A stretch of 64,000 nt of DNA from Desulforapulum autotrophicum (GTDB lineage: Bacteria > Desulfobacterota > Desulfobacteria > Desulfobacterales > Desulfolunaceae). This document shows positions 25,036 to 34,189 of the stretch, piece after piece. The DNA is taken from contig DYJE01000017.1 in assembly GCA_020723285.1 (NCBI GenBank), forward strand, positions 1 to 64,000. Direction: 5' to 3'. The stretch's first letter is position 1, and each line of letters opens with the position of its first letter. The notes below the pieces were generated by a model that ran no database searches, was not told where the DNA came from, and saw only the letters and a list, made by a program, of their open reading frames with translations. The translations under genes were made by a program, and so were the position numbers.

Positions 25036-25392
25036 GGCCCTTTTCGCGGTTGCTCTGGCAACCCCTTTTTCAGTGTCGTTGAAGGAATGGTCAATACATT
25101 CGGTCGGCTCTTCTGGAATCGCCGCACGTTGAACATTTGGGAAAAACAGACCGTGATACGGGAAAGACGGTGGCCAAAGATCGGGTGATACAATATTGGA
25201 CGACCGGCAAAATAATATGATTTAAAAACACATCGGCCGTTGATTGACAATCAAAAAGAACAAGAGAAATGTCTTAAAATTGTAAAACCCCCTGTACGTC
25301 CGGTGAACGACGAGCACAAAAAGGGTTTGCCGGTGCTGGCAGAGGTTTGTGGGGAACGGGCGGTTTTAAGGCGGTGCGAAAGGGATTAAAAA
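25036..25392. other. Intergenic region between radical SAM gene and iclR
   Basis: 357 bp without a supported gene. Thirteen bases upstream of the radical SAM start is a small hairpin, GGTTGC-tctg-GCAACC (25048-25063), in its leader. AT-rich sequence around 25200-25290 probably holds the minus-strand promoter. Nothing else recognised. Confidence 0.4.
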
Positions 25393-26178
25393 TCAGGAAC
25401 CGCCCAGAATCAGAGATGGCGGACAGCCCAGGCTGACGGAAATCTCCGCCGCAGTCTGCCGGAGCACGCCTGTGAGGGCTGACAGATCGGGTCTTTCCAG
25501 AATGTCCGTGCTGCCGGAAAGACTGATGGCTGCCACGGCGTCTCCACTGTCATCAAAAATGGGAGCGGCGATACAGGCCAGTCCTTTGTAGTATTCTTCA
25601 CACTCCCGGCTGAAACCGTCTTTGGCGGCGGCGTCAAGTTCAGCCAGAAGATCGTCTTCCCGGACCAGTGTTTTGGCAGTGTGACGTGTGAGGTTCACGC
25701 TTTCGAAGAACTCGGCGCGGCGCTGGGCGTCGAAGGTGGAAAGAATGGCCTTGCCCACGGCGGAACAATGGGCCGGAACCCTGGGGCCCAGGCCAAGCTG
25801 CCGGAAAAACATGGAATCATCCACTGTGGGAAAAAGGTTCATGGTGATGAGGACCTTGTCCCTGTCCCAGATGGCCAGTCGGACCATCAGCCCGGTTTTG
25901 ACGGACAAGCGCTGGGCGGCTCCACCGCCGACCTGGTTGATTTTAAGGGTTCCCGACAGGAAAATGCCCAGCTCGTATAGTTTGAGGCCCAGGGAGTATT
26001 TCCGGGTTTCCTTGTCGCGTATAAGAAAATCCTGGTCGATCAGCGTCTGGACAAGGCCGTGAATGGTGGGCTTCGGAAGCTTCATCATCCGACTGATTTC
26101 CGTGATGCCCAGCCGGGGCCGTTCGGGAGAGAACAGGGTCAGGATATCGATGGCGCGTTTTACCGATTGTATGGTCAT
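25393..26178 (-). CDS. IclR family transcriptional regulator
   Basis: 261 residues. N-terminal winged HTH: SVKRAIDILTLFSPERPRLG, then ISRMMKLPKPTIHGLVQTL as recognition helix. C-terminal effector (GAF-like) domain includes VPAHCSAVGKAIL and SRECEEYYKGLACIAAPIFD, standard IclR signatures. GGGAG ribosome binding site before ATG. It is divergent from the AGCS symporter, with a palindrome in the shared region, so it may control amino acid uptake; the effector is unknown. Confidence 0.92.
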   Translation of the reverse strand: MTIQSVKRAIDILTLFSPERPRLGITEISRMMKLPKPTIHGLVQTLIDQDFLIRDKETRKYSLGLKLYELGIFLSGTLKINQVGGGAAQRLSVKTGLMVRLAIWDRDKVLITMNLFPTVDDSMFFRQLGLGPRVPAHCSAVGKAILSTFDAQRRAEFFESVNLTRHTAKTLVREDDLLAELDAAAKDGFSRECEEYYKGLACIAAPIFDDSGDAVAAISLSGSTDILERPDLSALTGVLRQTAAEISVSLGCPPSLILGGS

Positions 26179-26330
26179 GTCGTTTCACTCCCTTGTGCGG
26201 ATACCCGCCGGTCTGTCCGGATCCATGCAGCGCGGCCAAGCCAGCCGTTTGGAATCAAATTCCCCCATGACTATTACATCCTGGTCCACCTGTCAAATAC
26301 CAAGATTCTTTCTTTTGGCCGGTTGTTGTT

Positions 26331-26379
26331 CTTAAAATAATTTTAAGGGGTTGACAACATGAGGTCATAAAGAATAGAT
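26331..26379 (+). promoter_or_regulatory. Promoter and palindromic site before the AGCS symporter
   Basis: TTGACA (26351-26356), 17 bp, ATAGAT (26374-26379) is a plausible sigma-70 promoter for the symporter. Directly upstream is the palindrome CTTAAAATAATTTTAAG (26331-26347), a candidate IclR operator positioned for activation or repression in the divergent region. The rest of 26179-26527 holds nothing recognisable. Confidence 0.5.
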
Positions 26380-26527
26380 GAATGTCCGGCGGTGAAAGAG
26401 GGGGGGAATCGAACGAAGATTCGTGTGCAAAGGGCATGAGCCTGCATCGTGGGCGCTTCATCGATCCTTATTTCACCTGGCCTATATCATCATTTTTAAC
26501 CGATTCATTTTTAGGAGGGGGAATCCA

Positions 26528-27874
26528 TTGGAATTTTTTACAAGCTTTCTTAACACCGTCAACAGCTATGTGTGGGGTGTACCCACGCTAGTGCTTCTTG
26601 TGGGAACCGGTCTGTGGCTCACGGTCACGCTGAAGGGTCTTCAGTTCACCCAGCTATTTCATTCACTGTACCTCGCGTTCATCAAACGCCGGGAAGAGAC
26701 GGACGAAGAGGGGGATATCTCCCATTTTCAGGCCCTGATGACGGCCCTTTCGGCCACGGTGGGAACGGGAAACATCGCCGGGGTGGCCACGGCCATCGCC
26801 GCCGGAGGCCCTGGGGCCATGTTCTGGATGTGGGTGACCGGTTTTGTGGGCATGGCCACCAAATATGCCGAAGCGGTTCTCGCCGTTCAATACCGGGAAA
26901 AGGATAAAAACGGAAACATGTGCGGCGGGCCGATGTACTACATCAAAAACGGTCTGGGCTGGAAATGGATGGGGACGCTTTTTGCCATTTTCGCGTCGGT
27001 GGCCGCTTTCGGCATCGGCAACATGGTTCAGTCCAACTCCGTGGCCGAAGCGGTCAAGGCCACGTTCAACGTCCCCACCTGGGCCACGGGAATCGTGATC
27101 ATGGCGTTCACGGCCATGGTTATCCTGGGCGGAATCAAGAGCATCGGCAAAGTGACCTCCGTGCTTGTTCCGGTGATGATCGTTTTCTATGTCGTGGGGT
27201 CGGTGGTGATCCTCGTCATGTTTGCGGACAAGCTTCCCGAAGCCTTCGCCCTTATCTTCCGTCAGGCGTTCACACCCACGGCGGCCACCGGTGGTTTTCT
27301 GGGCTCGACGGTGATGCTCGCGGCGCGCATGGGTATTGCACGCGGGGTGTTTTCCAACGAATCAGGTCTGGGGAGCGCGCCCATCGCCGCCGCCGCAGCC
27401 ATCACCAAACATCCGGTGACCCAGGCCCTGGTGTCCATGACCCAGACCTTTATCGACACCATCATCGTCTGCTCCATGACCGGCCTGGTTCTCATCGTGA
27501 CCGGAGCCTGGAGTTCGGGGAAAACAGGGGCCGAACTGACCACCATGGCTTTTCAGTCCGCCATTCCCGGCGGTGCGCTGATCGTCACCATCGGCATCAT
27601 CCTTTTTGCGTATTCCACCATTCTGGGCTGGTGCTACTACGGTGAAAAATCCATGGAGTACCTTTTCGGTGAAAAGGCGGTTTTCCCCTACAGACTGGTA
27701 TTCGTCCTCTTCGTCATCATCGGAGCCACGATGAAACTCGACATGGCCTGGACCCTGGCAGACATTTTCAACGGATTGATGGCGCTTCCCAACCTGATCG
27801 CTCTTCTTCTGCTCACACCGGTTATCACGAAAATAACCCGGGAATACCTTGAAACGATAAAAAAAGATCAATAG
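26528..27874 (+). CDS. Sodium:alanine/glycine symporter, AGCS family
   Basis: 448 residues, about ten membrane helices. Family signature region [17 protein letters not shown] and the N-terminal [27 protein letters not shown] (the Na+/substrate site of AGCS proteins) are present. I place the start at a TTG (26528) because AGGAGGGG lies seven bases upstream and the product then begins [13 protein letters not shown], as in homologues; the open frame back to 26423 has no good start. Imports alanine or glycine with sodium. Divergent from IclR. Confidence 0.9.
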   Translation: MEFFTSFLNTVNSYVWGVPTLVLLVGTGLWLTVTLKGLQFTQLFHSLYLAFIKRREETDEEGDISHFQALMTALSATVGTGNIAGVATAIAAGGPGAMFWMWVTGFVGMATKYAEAVLAVQYREKDKNGNMCGGPMYYIKNGLGWKWMGTLFAIFASVAAFGIGNMVQSNSVAEAVKATFNVPTWATGIVIMAFTAMVILGGIKSIGKVTSVLVPVMIVFYVVGSVVILVMFADKLPEAFALIFRQAFTPTAATGGFLGSTVMLAARMGIARGVFSNESGLGSAPIAAAAAITKHPVTQALVSMTQTFIDTIIVCSMTGLVLIVTGAWSSGKTGAELTTMAFQSAIPGGALIVTIGIILFAYSTILGWCYYGEKSMEYLFGEKAVFPYRLVFVLFVIIGATMKLDMAWTLADIFNGLMALPNLIALLLLTPVITKITREYLETIKKDQ

Positions 27875-28085
27875 ACCTTGAACCTGAAGGCTTCGCCATG
27901 TGACGGCATCGACCAAAACATGGCGGACCTTCGTTCTTTACGGGTCACTCTTGATCTTGACAGCCCCTTCTAAAATAAGTACTAATTCGCTGACCGGATT
28001 TGGCATGGTCGAAATACACTGAACCGGATGGCCTCACATTCGTCCTGTCCGGGAAGCACTTTCACAAAAGAGTCAGGAGACAGCT

Positions 28086-28382
28086 ATGTTCGGAATGGGC
28101 ATGTCGGAAATTCTCGTCATTCTGGTGATCGCCTTGATTGTCATCGGGCCGAAAAAATTACCCGAAATCGCCAAATCCCTGGGCAAGGCCATGGGGGAAT
28201 TCAAGCGGGCCACCAACGATTTCAAGGAATCCATCACGGTTACCGACCCTCCTCCGTCGTACAAGCCCATCGATGTTTACACCCAGGGAAAAAATGAAAC
28301 GCCAGAAGCGACTTCCCGCGAATCAGCCGACGTTTCTTCACCCGAAACCGACCGTAAGGACCAGACGGACAAAGCCTCATGA
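28086..28382 (+). CDS. tatB: Twin-arginine translocase subunit TatA/TatB
   Basis: 98 residues. FGMGMSEILVILVIALIVIG is the single membrane anchor preceded by the F-G motif, followed by the amphipathic helix KKLPEIAKSLGKAMGEFKRA and a Pro/Thr-rich acidic tail. The LPE hinge and the overlap with tatC point to the TatB role, although one protein may serve as both TatA and TatB. An AGGAG-like site precedes the start. Supports export of the Tat-signal flavodoxin at 32520. Confidence 0.88.
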   Translation: MFGMGMSEILVILVIALIVIGPKKLPEIAKSLGKAMGEFKRATNDFKESITVTDPPPSYKPIDVYTQGKNETPEATSRESADVSSPETDRKDQTDKAS

Positions 28383-29197
28383 CCGGACATGACCAAGACG
28401 ATGATGACAACAGAGTCCCGTTCACAGCCCATCTGGAAGAACTGAGATCCCGCCTTATCACATGTTCCATTGCCGTTGTCATCACCACATGCGTGGCTTA
28501 TGCATTCAAGGAAAAGCTGTTCGACATCCTGACCCGGCCCCTGATCAAGGCCCTGCCCCCGAACCAGGGGAAACTGATCTACACGTCGCTTCCCGAGGCG
28601 TTTTTCACCTACCTCAAGGTGGCCCTGATCACCGGTCTGCTGGCGGCGTCTCCGGTGATCATCTATCAGTTCTGGATGTTCGTGGCCCCCGGCCTCTATA
28701 AAAAGGAACGGCTGTTTCTCGCGCCGGTCATCTTTTTGTCGTTTCTGTTTTTCGCGGGCGGAGCTGTTTTTGGATATTATGTGGTGCTGCCTTTCGGCTA
28801 TTCGTTTTTCGCCGGGTTCACATCGGATACCATTCAGATCATGCCATCCATGAAAGAGTACCTGGGGCTCACGTCCAAGATGCTTCTGGCCTTCGGACTG
28901 GTGTTCGAACTGCCCATCGTGCTTACGGGCATGGCGGCCATCGGGGTCATCACCGCGGATTTCCTGAAGAAAAACAGGAAGTACGCCATCGTTCTCGCGT
29001 TTATCATCGGGGCTGTCCTGACCCCCTCTCCGGATGTGGTCAGTCAGGTGCTCATGGCCGGCCCCCTGATCATCCTTTATGAACTCAGCATATTCGGGGC
29101 CATTTTCTTCGGTAAAAAGGTTAAAGATGAGGAGTCATTGTCTGAAAACAACGGGGGGGATTGCGATAAAAAGAAAGACATAGTTCAGGCCGATTGA
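28379..29197 (+). CDS. tatC: Twin-arginine translocase subunit TatC
   Basis: 272 residues, six membrane helices. The cytoplasmic N-terminal motif HLEELRSRL is the signal-peptide binding site of TatC; FVAPGLYKKERLF and the cytoplasmic loop glutamate region are also present, as is the LTPSPDVVSQ segment between helices 5 and 6. ATGA overlap with tatB. The last ~25 residues are charged and probably cytoplasmic. Confidence 0.95.
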   Translation: MTGHDQDDDDNRVPFTAHLEELRSRLITCSIAVVITTCVAYAFKEKLFDILTRPLIKALPPNQGKLIYTSLPEAFFTYLKVALITGLLAASPVIIYQFWMFVAPGLYKKERLFLAPVIFLSFLFFAGGAVFGYYVVLPFGYSFFAGFTSDTIQIMPSMKEYLGLTSKMLLAFGLVFELPIVLTGMAAIGVITADFLKKNRKYAIVLAFIIGAVLTPSPDVVSQVLMAGPLIILYELSIFGAIFFGKKVKDEESLSENNGGDCDKKKDIVQAD

Positions 29198-29602
29198 TCG
29201 CCACAGTAAGTCGGAATGTGGGTTGAGGGGGATTCATTAACTTCGTTCCTCTGTTTGTATATTCTGTGAATACAGCTGTTTCGGGATTCGCAGCAGAAGA
29301 AGAAACGTCTATGGTTGCTGACGAGGTAACAAACGCATCGATTTTTTCTGTGCGTTACGGCCTGATCGTCAGGGGGTGTGGCAGGCGTTTTTATGTCGCA
29401 ATATTCAGTCGTTGAGATGCTCTCGGTGACCAGATCGACCGTAGATGACGATTGGGAAGAACGGCAGCCGTCATGGAAGGGTGTTTCAGGTCGACTCTTC
29501 ATCATGAGACAGGTTTTTGTTTCCGGGTCTTTTGTATTCATGCTGCGGGTGCCTTTTTTCTTTAAGCCTACTCATCATCGAATGTTTTAATGAAGACCAT
29601 AA

Positions 29603-29655
29603 ATACAACTGTGAGTTGATTTTGTCAATCATAAATACAATTATAAATTGTTTTT
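29603..29655 (+). promoter_or_regulatory. Direct repeats, probable operator of the XRE regulator
   Basis: CATAAATACAA occurs twice about 32 bp apart; each runs into a small palindrome (CAACTGTGAGTTG and CAATTATAAATTG). A TTGATT -35 and AATTAT -10 with 17 bp between lie across them. The XRE gene begins at 29677. The rest of 29198-29600 is AT-rich and I find no supported gene in it. Confidence 0.5.
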
Positions 29656-29676
29656 TAGGCATATTGATAAGGAACC

Positions 29677-30093
29677 ATGGAACAAACGATCACCGAGATT
29701 GACCGCATCATAGGAGAAAGAATCAAAATTTACAGAAAAAATTCCGGTCTGACCCAATCGGATCTTGCCAGAAAAATGGATCTTACATTTCAGCAGATAC
29801 AGAAATATGAAAAAGGGAAATCGTCGATCACGATAAAAAGACTGATGCAGGTCAGTTCCGCGCTGCATGTCCCCTTGCGTCATCTGATTTTTGGAAGTGA
29901 CGATCTGATCGTGTCATCTCCCGCTACCGGCTACGGAGATGACATTATGGACGCTGCAAAGGCCTCTGCGGGTGTTGAAGAGAGTGAAATGCTGTCTTTT
30001 TTCAGAAGAATAAACAATCCCAGAATCCGGCAAGGCATTATAAGACAAATCGAAGGACTGTGGGAACTTGAAAACAATAAGGGAAATACCTGA
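29677..30093 (+). CDS. XRE family transcriptional regulator
   Basis: 138 residues. Cro/C1-type HTH at residues ~10-65: RIKIYRKNSGLTQSDLARKM followed by DLTFQQIQKYEKGKSSITIK. The rest is a short C-terminal helical region (MLSFFRRINNPRIRQGIIRQIEGLW), seen in chromosomal single-HTH regulators. Its 3' end overlaps the radC start by 26 bases, so the two are translated from one mRNA. Likely binds the repeats at 29603-29655. Confidence 0.88.
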   Translation: MEQTITEIDRIIGERIKIYRKNSGLTQSDLARKMDLTFQQIQKYEKGKSSITIKRLMQVSSALHVPLRHLIFGSDDLIVSSPATGYGDDIMDAAKASAGVEESEMLSFFRRINNPRIRQGIIRQIEGLWELENNKGNT

Positions 30094-30739
30094 CATCGAC
30101 AGGCCAAGGGAAAAACTTTTTACGAAGGGTTCTTCCGCCCTGAATGATACAGAACTGCTGGCCCTGATCCTCGGCAGCGGAGGCAAAAGCGTTGGTGTTC
30201 TTGAGCTGGCCCGCCGGGTTCTGGCCTGCTTTGATGAAAAAGGGCTTCCGGCCATCGAGGATCTTACCGCCATCGACGGTGTGGGGCCGGCCAAAGCCTG
30301 CCAGCTGGCGGCTTCCCTGGAATTTTCCCGGAGGCGGCTCATGAAGAAAAACCTGGTGATCCGCAAGGCCCAGGACCTCTATCCCCTGGTGGCCCACATC
30401 GCCGCCAAGAAACAGGAGCATTTCCTCTGCCTTTCCCTTTCCGGGGCCAATGAAGTGATCGCCACCCGGACCATCACCATCGGCCTTCTGAACTCCAGCC
30501 AGATCCATCCCAGGGAAGTGTTCGCCGATGCCATTTCAGACCGGGCCGCCTCGGTGATTTTCGTCCACAACCACCCTTCAGGCGTAAAAGACCCCAGCCG
30601 GGACGACGTGCTGGTGACGGAGCGCCTGTGCAAAGCCGGAGAAATCCTTGGTATCCAGGTTCTGGATCATGTGATCGTCGCTGGCGAGGATATGTTTTCC
30701 TTCAGGGAGTATGGAATGCTGCCGGGAAATGAACGGTGA
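30068..30739 (+). CDS. radC: RadC family JAB/MPN domain protein
   Basis: 223 residues. N-terminal helix-hairpin-helix-like region (PREKLFTKGSSALNDTELLALIL, then AIDGVGPAKACQL), then the JAMM metal site HNHPSGVKDPSRDD with the upstream Glu in HPREVFADAI. Family members are zinc metalloproteins of debated role; the old DNA-repair assignment is not well supported, and they are frequent in mobile and defence contexts. Coupled to the XRE gene upstream; 40 bp before the DUF3786 gene. Confidence 0.93.
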   Translation: MKTIREIPDIDRPREKLFTKGSSALNDTELLALILGSGGKSVGVLELARRVLACFDEKGLPAIEDLTAIDGVGPAKACQLAASLEFSRRRLMKKNLVIRKAQDLYPLVAHIAAKKQEHFLCLSLSGANEVIATRTITIGLLNSSQIHPREVFADAISDRAASVIFVHNHPSGVKDPSRDDVLVTERLCKAGEILGIQVLDHVIVAGEDMFSFREYGMLPGNER

Positions 30740-30779
30740 TCCCCTCGTCCCGCTGCCAAACCCCTTCGGGAGAAAAAGC

Positions 30780-31385
30780 ATGAACCCGAAAATCCCCGTG
30801 TTTGATCAAACGCTGCACGTCTATCACGATAAGATCATGGCCATGTCCTGGGACCCTTTCGCACAAAGCAAGCTGATGAAAGTTGTCGGGGGCCGTCTTG
30901 AGCTGGCATGGTTCAACGAAATTCTGACGCTGGCCGAACAGGGTCTGGTTTCAGGCGATGGATCGGCCGCGCCCTTTGAGACAGGTGTGGTGGTGTACAA
31001 TTACCTCCTCAGATTTCAGGCTGACGGACCGAAGGGGGACGGGTGGATTTCATTCAGGGACATTAGGGATTCCGGCCCTCTGGCCGTCTATTTTGCCGAT
31101 AACGTGGAAAAGAAAATCGCCGAGTGTTTTTCTCTGCAAAGATCCCGGACCCTCTCGGCCTGTAACGCTCTTGGGGGGTATAAACCGGACGACGATCTGT
31201 CCTGCGATATGATCCTGGCATTCGACGTTCTGCCCTCGTTGCGTCTGCTTCTGCTTTTCAATGATTCGGATGACGTTTTCCCCGCATCGTGCAAAGTTCT
31301 TTTCAGCCGAGGGGCAGATGCCGTTCTCGACACCGAGAGTCTCGCCATTTTAGCGGTCATTTTTGCCAATCGGCTGTGTGCATAA
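30780..31385 (+). CDS. DUF3786-like protein
   Basis: 201 residues. The pattern ETGVVVYNYLLRFQADGPKGDGWISFRDIRDSG then a C-terminal segment ending in an FAN helix matches the DUF3786 family of anaerobes as I remember it. Two conserved-looking Cys residues (SACNALGG, LSCDMILAF) are present; some members have been suggested to bind a metal or cluster but none is proven. Start 30780 follows GGGAG. Possibly co-transcribed with radC, converging on the thioredoxin gene. Confidence 0.6.
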   Translation: MNPKIPVFDQTLHVYHDKIMAMSWDPFAQSKLMKVVGGRLELAWFNEILTLAEQGLVSGDGSAAPFETGVVVYNYLLRFQADGPKGDGWISFRDIRDSGPLAVYFADNVEKKIAECFSLQRSRTLSACNALGGYKPDDDLSCDMILAFDVLPSLRLLLLFNDSDDVFPASCKVLFSRGADAVLDTESLAILAVIFANRLCA

Positions 31386-31400
31386 CGGGACAGCCCTGAA

Positions 31401-31838
31401 TCACAGGTGGGCGTTCACCCAGGCCAGAAGGTTTTTGAGATCCACGGCACCGGCTTTCCGGGCCTTTTCCCGTCCGTTCCTGAATATGGCCAGGGTGGGA
31501 ATGCTCTGGATGCGGAAGCGTGAAGCGGTGTGCGGATCGTTTTCCGTGTCGAGTTTCAAAAACCGGGCATGGGGCTCCAGCCTGCCCGCCGCCTCCTGAA
31601 ATACGGGAGCCATCATTTTGCAGGGTCCGCACCAGGGTGCCCAGAAATCCACCACCACGGGCAAGGTGGTTCTTTCGATATGTTTGTGGAAAAGATCCCC
31701 GGAAACCGGGACGGCCTGCCCGCGGAAAAGGGCTTTTTTGCATTTTCCGCAGGTGGGATGTGCGGTGAGTTTTTCTTCCGGAATCCGGTTGACGGCGTTG
31801 CATGCACTGCAGACTAAAGTGTGGGTTGATGTGGACAT
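31401..31838 (-). CDS. trxC: Thioredoxin 2 (TrxC type, with zinc ribbon)
   Basis: 145 residues. An N-terminal zinc ribbon (CSAC at ~10-13, CGKC at ~30-33) precedes a thioredoxin domain with active site APWCGPCKMMAPV and cis-Pro in SIPTLAIF. The zinc module distinguishes Trx2 from Trx1 and is linked to oxidative stress tolerance. Downstream of the FMN reductase by 87 bp on the same strand, so it may be the last gene of the ArsR redox operon. Confidence 0.92.
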   Translation of the reverse strand: MSTSTHTLVCSACNAVNRIPEEKLTAHPTCGKCKKALFRGQAVPVSGDLFHKHIERTTLPVVVDFWAPWCGPCKMMAPVFQEAAGRLEPHARFLKLDTENDPHTASRFRIQSIPTLAIFRNGREKARKAGAVDLKNLLAWVNAHL

Positions 31839-31925
31839 GGCTTCTCCTGATGGTCAGATGTCGGGTTCATGCTTTTCAACATAAAACAGGATCGGGCCGA
31901 TGTCCACATGGGGGTTGAAACCGTT

Positions 31926-32501
31926 TCAGGACTTCATAACCGATGCGGCTGCGGCGTCCGCCTGTTCCAGGAGCTCCGGGATGGCGGCTGTTTCACCGGC
32001 TTCGGATACGCCGCAGGCCCGGATGAGGATGTTGTCTTTAAACCCCATCATGTTCAGGAACATTTCGTATTTGGGATAAATGTCGCTGAACAGGTCTTCG
32101 TTTTCCTGAGCCTGGGTCTGGATGAACACGAGACGCTTTCCCGGTTCAAGGCGGCTGAGATTCGGGTTTGTCAGAAAATCGGGGACCAGGTAGGAATAGG
32201 TCCGGTCGATGAACATCTTCATCTGGGCCGAAACATCCCCAAAGTACACAGGGGTTGCAAGGACAAGGGCGTCGCAGCGGCGGACAGCGTCAAGGACGTC
32301 GGACATGTCGTCTTTCACGACACAGTGATCCTTTTTTGTCTTGCAGCCACCACAGGCCTGACAGCCTTTGATGGAAAGGTTGTTCAGGTGAAACGTGCGT
32401 GTCTCGGCCCCCAGGGATTCGGCTTTTTCGACAAAGCGTGCGGCAAGGGTCGCGCTGTTTCCTTTTTTTCTCGGACTTCCGGTAAGGACGACGATGTTCA
32501 T
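31926..32501 (-). CDS. Flavodoxin-like NAD(P)H-dependent FMN reductase / iron-sulfur flavoprotein
   Basis: 191 residues. FMN-binding loop TGSPRKKGNS at the N-terminus and ATPVYFGDVSAQMKMFIDR are signatures of the NADPH-dependent FMN reductase (flavodoxin-like) family. CQACGGCK-(x5)-C around residues 47-60 resembles the compact cysteine motif of iron-sulfur flavoproteins of anaerobes, so it may carry a [4Fe-4S] cluster. Follows the Tat-exported flavodoxin gene by 18 bp; AAAGGAA ribosome binding site. Likely an electron shuttle or detoxifying reductase. Confidence 0.85.
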   Translation of the reverse strand: MNIVVLTGSPRKKGNSATLAARFVEKAESLGAETRTFHLNNLSIKGCQACGGCKTKKDHCVVKDDMSDVLDAVRRCDALVLATPVYFGDVSAQMKMFIDRTYSYLVPDFLTNPNLSRLEPGKRLVFIQTQAQENEDLFSDIYPKYEMFLNMMGFKDNILIRACGVSEAGETAAIPELLEQADAAAASVMKS

Positions 32502-32519
32502 GGATTTATTCCTTTCATA

Positions 32520-33539
32520 TCACGATGGGTTAGGGGTGCTGAACCATGATTCAGGCTCGGTGATCCGGATGTTGTGCTCTTTTTTAAAGGTGTAAAAGCC
32601 CTGGACTTTGAAAAACAGAAACTCCATGATCATGGCGTTCTCGGGGCAGTTGTTCACACAGCCCAGGCAGGCGACGCATTTTTTTGCGTCGATGGTTCCT
32701 GATTCAAGATCGATGGCGGTAGCCGGACAGCCATGGACGCAAATCCCGCATTCCACGCATTGTGCTTTGTCGATGGCGTGGCGGTTGATCAGGGCTCGTG
32801 TTCCGCGCATGGAGAGTGGACCCTTGATCCACTCCCTGTAATCCAGGTTTTTTTCGTAAGCGGAGGTTCTGCCTTCACGCATGTTCATGGCGATGGTTCG
32901 TGCGAAATCCGCCATGCGGGTGTATGAACGGGTGTCGGGCAGATGGCTGTACTTCATGATCCGGCCTATGTTTCCTGTGGACCAGGTGATGGCGAACGTG
33001 CTCATGTTGCCGAACGTGCTGAGGCCCACCGGTGCTCCGCCTTTCGCGGTCAGAAGATCCAGCAGGGCGCAGGCTGTGTTGTGCTGGTTGCCGCCCTCGC
33101 CGCCAAAGGTGACGAAAGCCGCCACAGGTTTGTCCTGTATTTTTGGAACTGATTTCAGCCAGTTCTGAAAATGGGGCGGGACGTCGTAATAATAGACCGG
33201 CGAACCGGCGACGATGAGATCGAAGCCTGAAACCGAGGGCGGATCGATCTTCCGGTAATCGGTCGCGGTGACGGAAAATCCTTCCTGTTCAAGGATGCTG
33301 GCGATGCATCGGCCCGTCCGTGCCGTGTTGCTCGTCTGACTGTACCAGAGAACAAGGGCTTTTTTACCGGATATGCTGACCATCGGCCTTTGCGTAGAAG
33401 CTTCGGTTGCCGCGCTTTCCTGGCGTTTGTGCGGGTCATGTGATCCGGACATGCCAAGGCCGGTCCCGGCAAGCGTGAGGCCAGCCAGACCGATCCCCCC
33501 GGCTTTAAGGAAACTGCGTCGATCAGGATTGGGGGTCAT
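32520..33539 (-). CDS. Tat-exported flavodoxin plus two-[4Fe-4S] ferredoxin fusion (EFR1 type)
   Basis: 339 residues. The N-terminus RRSFLKAGGIGLAGLTLAG is a twin-arginine signal peptide. A flavodoxin domain follows (LVLWYSQTSNTARTGR phosphate loop; AGSPVYYYDVP), and the C-terminus has two [4Fe-4S] motifs, CVECGICVHGCP and CVACLGCVNNCP. Flavodoxin-ferredoxin fusions (EFR1) are common in anaerobes, but usually cytoplasmic; a Tat signal is notable. Start 33539 overlaps the arsR-type gene by 17 bases, so translation is coupled. Function: electron transfer, possibly at the periplasmic face; partner unknown. Confidence 0.85.
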   Translation of the reverse strand: MTPNPDRRSFLKAGGIGLAGLTLAGTGLGMSGSHDPHKRQESAATEASTQRPMVSISGKKALVLWYSQTSNTARTGRCIASILEQEGFSVTATDYRKIDPPSVSGFDLIVAGSPVYYYDVPPHFQNWLKSVPKIQDKPVAAFVTFGGEGGNQHNTACALLDLLTAKGGAPVGLSTFGNMSTFAITWSTGNIGRIMKYSHLPDTRSYTRMADFARTIAMNMREGRTSAYEKNLDYREWIKGPLSMRGTRALINRHAIDKAQCVECGICVHGCPATAIDLESGTIDAKKCVACLGCVNNCPENAMIMEFLFFKVQGFYTFKKEHNIRITEPESWFSTPNPS

Positions 33540-33861
33540 GGTCAGTTCCTTTCGTGTCCGACAGTGAATCGATACCAAGATTGAACAGCGTCCTGACCTC
33601 CTCAAGGGTTTCCCTCACGGCCCGGGCGATGAGAAATTTGCCCTGGCGTTCGGTGACGATGAGTCCGGCATTCACCAGTTCTTTCAGATGATGGCTCATG
33701 GTGGGGGCTCCGATGGTGAAAGAGCAGGCGATGTCCGTGATAAAACAGCCTTTCCCAGCCATGAAGCCCACATCGCTTTGCCGGGCGATATCCAGGTAAA
33801 GTTCGAGCCGGTTCTGGTTGGAAAGGGCTTTCATGATTTTTGAAGCTTTGGCGGTGTCCAC
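33523..33861 (-). CDS. ArsR/SmtB family transcriptional regulator
   Basis: 112 residues, winged HTH: QNRLELYLDIARQ, then the recognition helix TIGAPTMSHHLKELVNAGLI. Two cysteines just before it (KGCFITDIACSFTIG) could sense metal or redox state, but they are not the canonical ELCVCDL site. First gene of the redox operon. A perfect palindrome just upstream is its likely operator. Confidence 0.9.
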   Translation of the reverse strand: MDTAKASKIMKALSNQNRLELYLDIARQSDVGFMAGKGCFITDIACSFTIGAPTMSHHLKELVNAGLIVTERQGKFLIARAVRETLEEVRTLFNLGIDSLSDTKGTDHDPQS

Positions 33862-33891
33862 AACGATCCTTATAATTTGATATTTTTAAAA

Positions 33892-33907
33892 TTCGATAAA
33901 TATCGAA
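33892..33907 (-). promoter_or_regulatory. Palindromic operator upstream of the ArsR-type gene
   Basis: TTCGATAAATATCGAA: a perfect TTCGAT / ATCGAA inverted repeat with a 4-base spacer, 31 bp upstream of the start of the ArsR-type gene, in AT-rich sequence. Size and position match ArsR-family operators. Confidence 0.6.
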
Positions 33908-34189
33908 ATGAATAGCCGTATTGCCCGGAATTGTCAACCGTGATTTTTAGCCCGAGATTGGGATCGGAATGAAAACACCCCCAAGATGACCCGTCATGAT
34001 AAAATGAATAATGAATTCTAACCCAAACCCATTCGGAAGCCTTGTGGCGAACCTTCGGCCTTTGCCGTGGGATATGAAAAAAACCTAATTCTTTTGTGTG
34101 GATGGCCCGTTTTCCCTGTGCGGGGACAACCCCTGTTTATGCCACCGAACCCGGTTTAAAAAAAAATGAATTGATATTCAGGTATTATA

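Noticed and set aside
29185-29541. 118-codon minus-strand frame between tatC and the XRE gene
   Set aside because: No ribosome binding site, no recognisable domain, overlaps the tatC end; probably chance.
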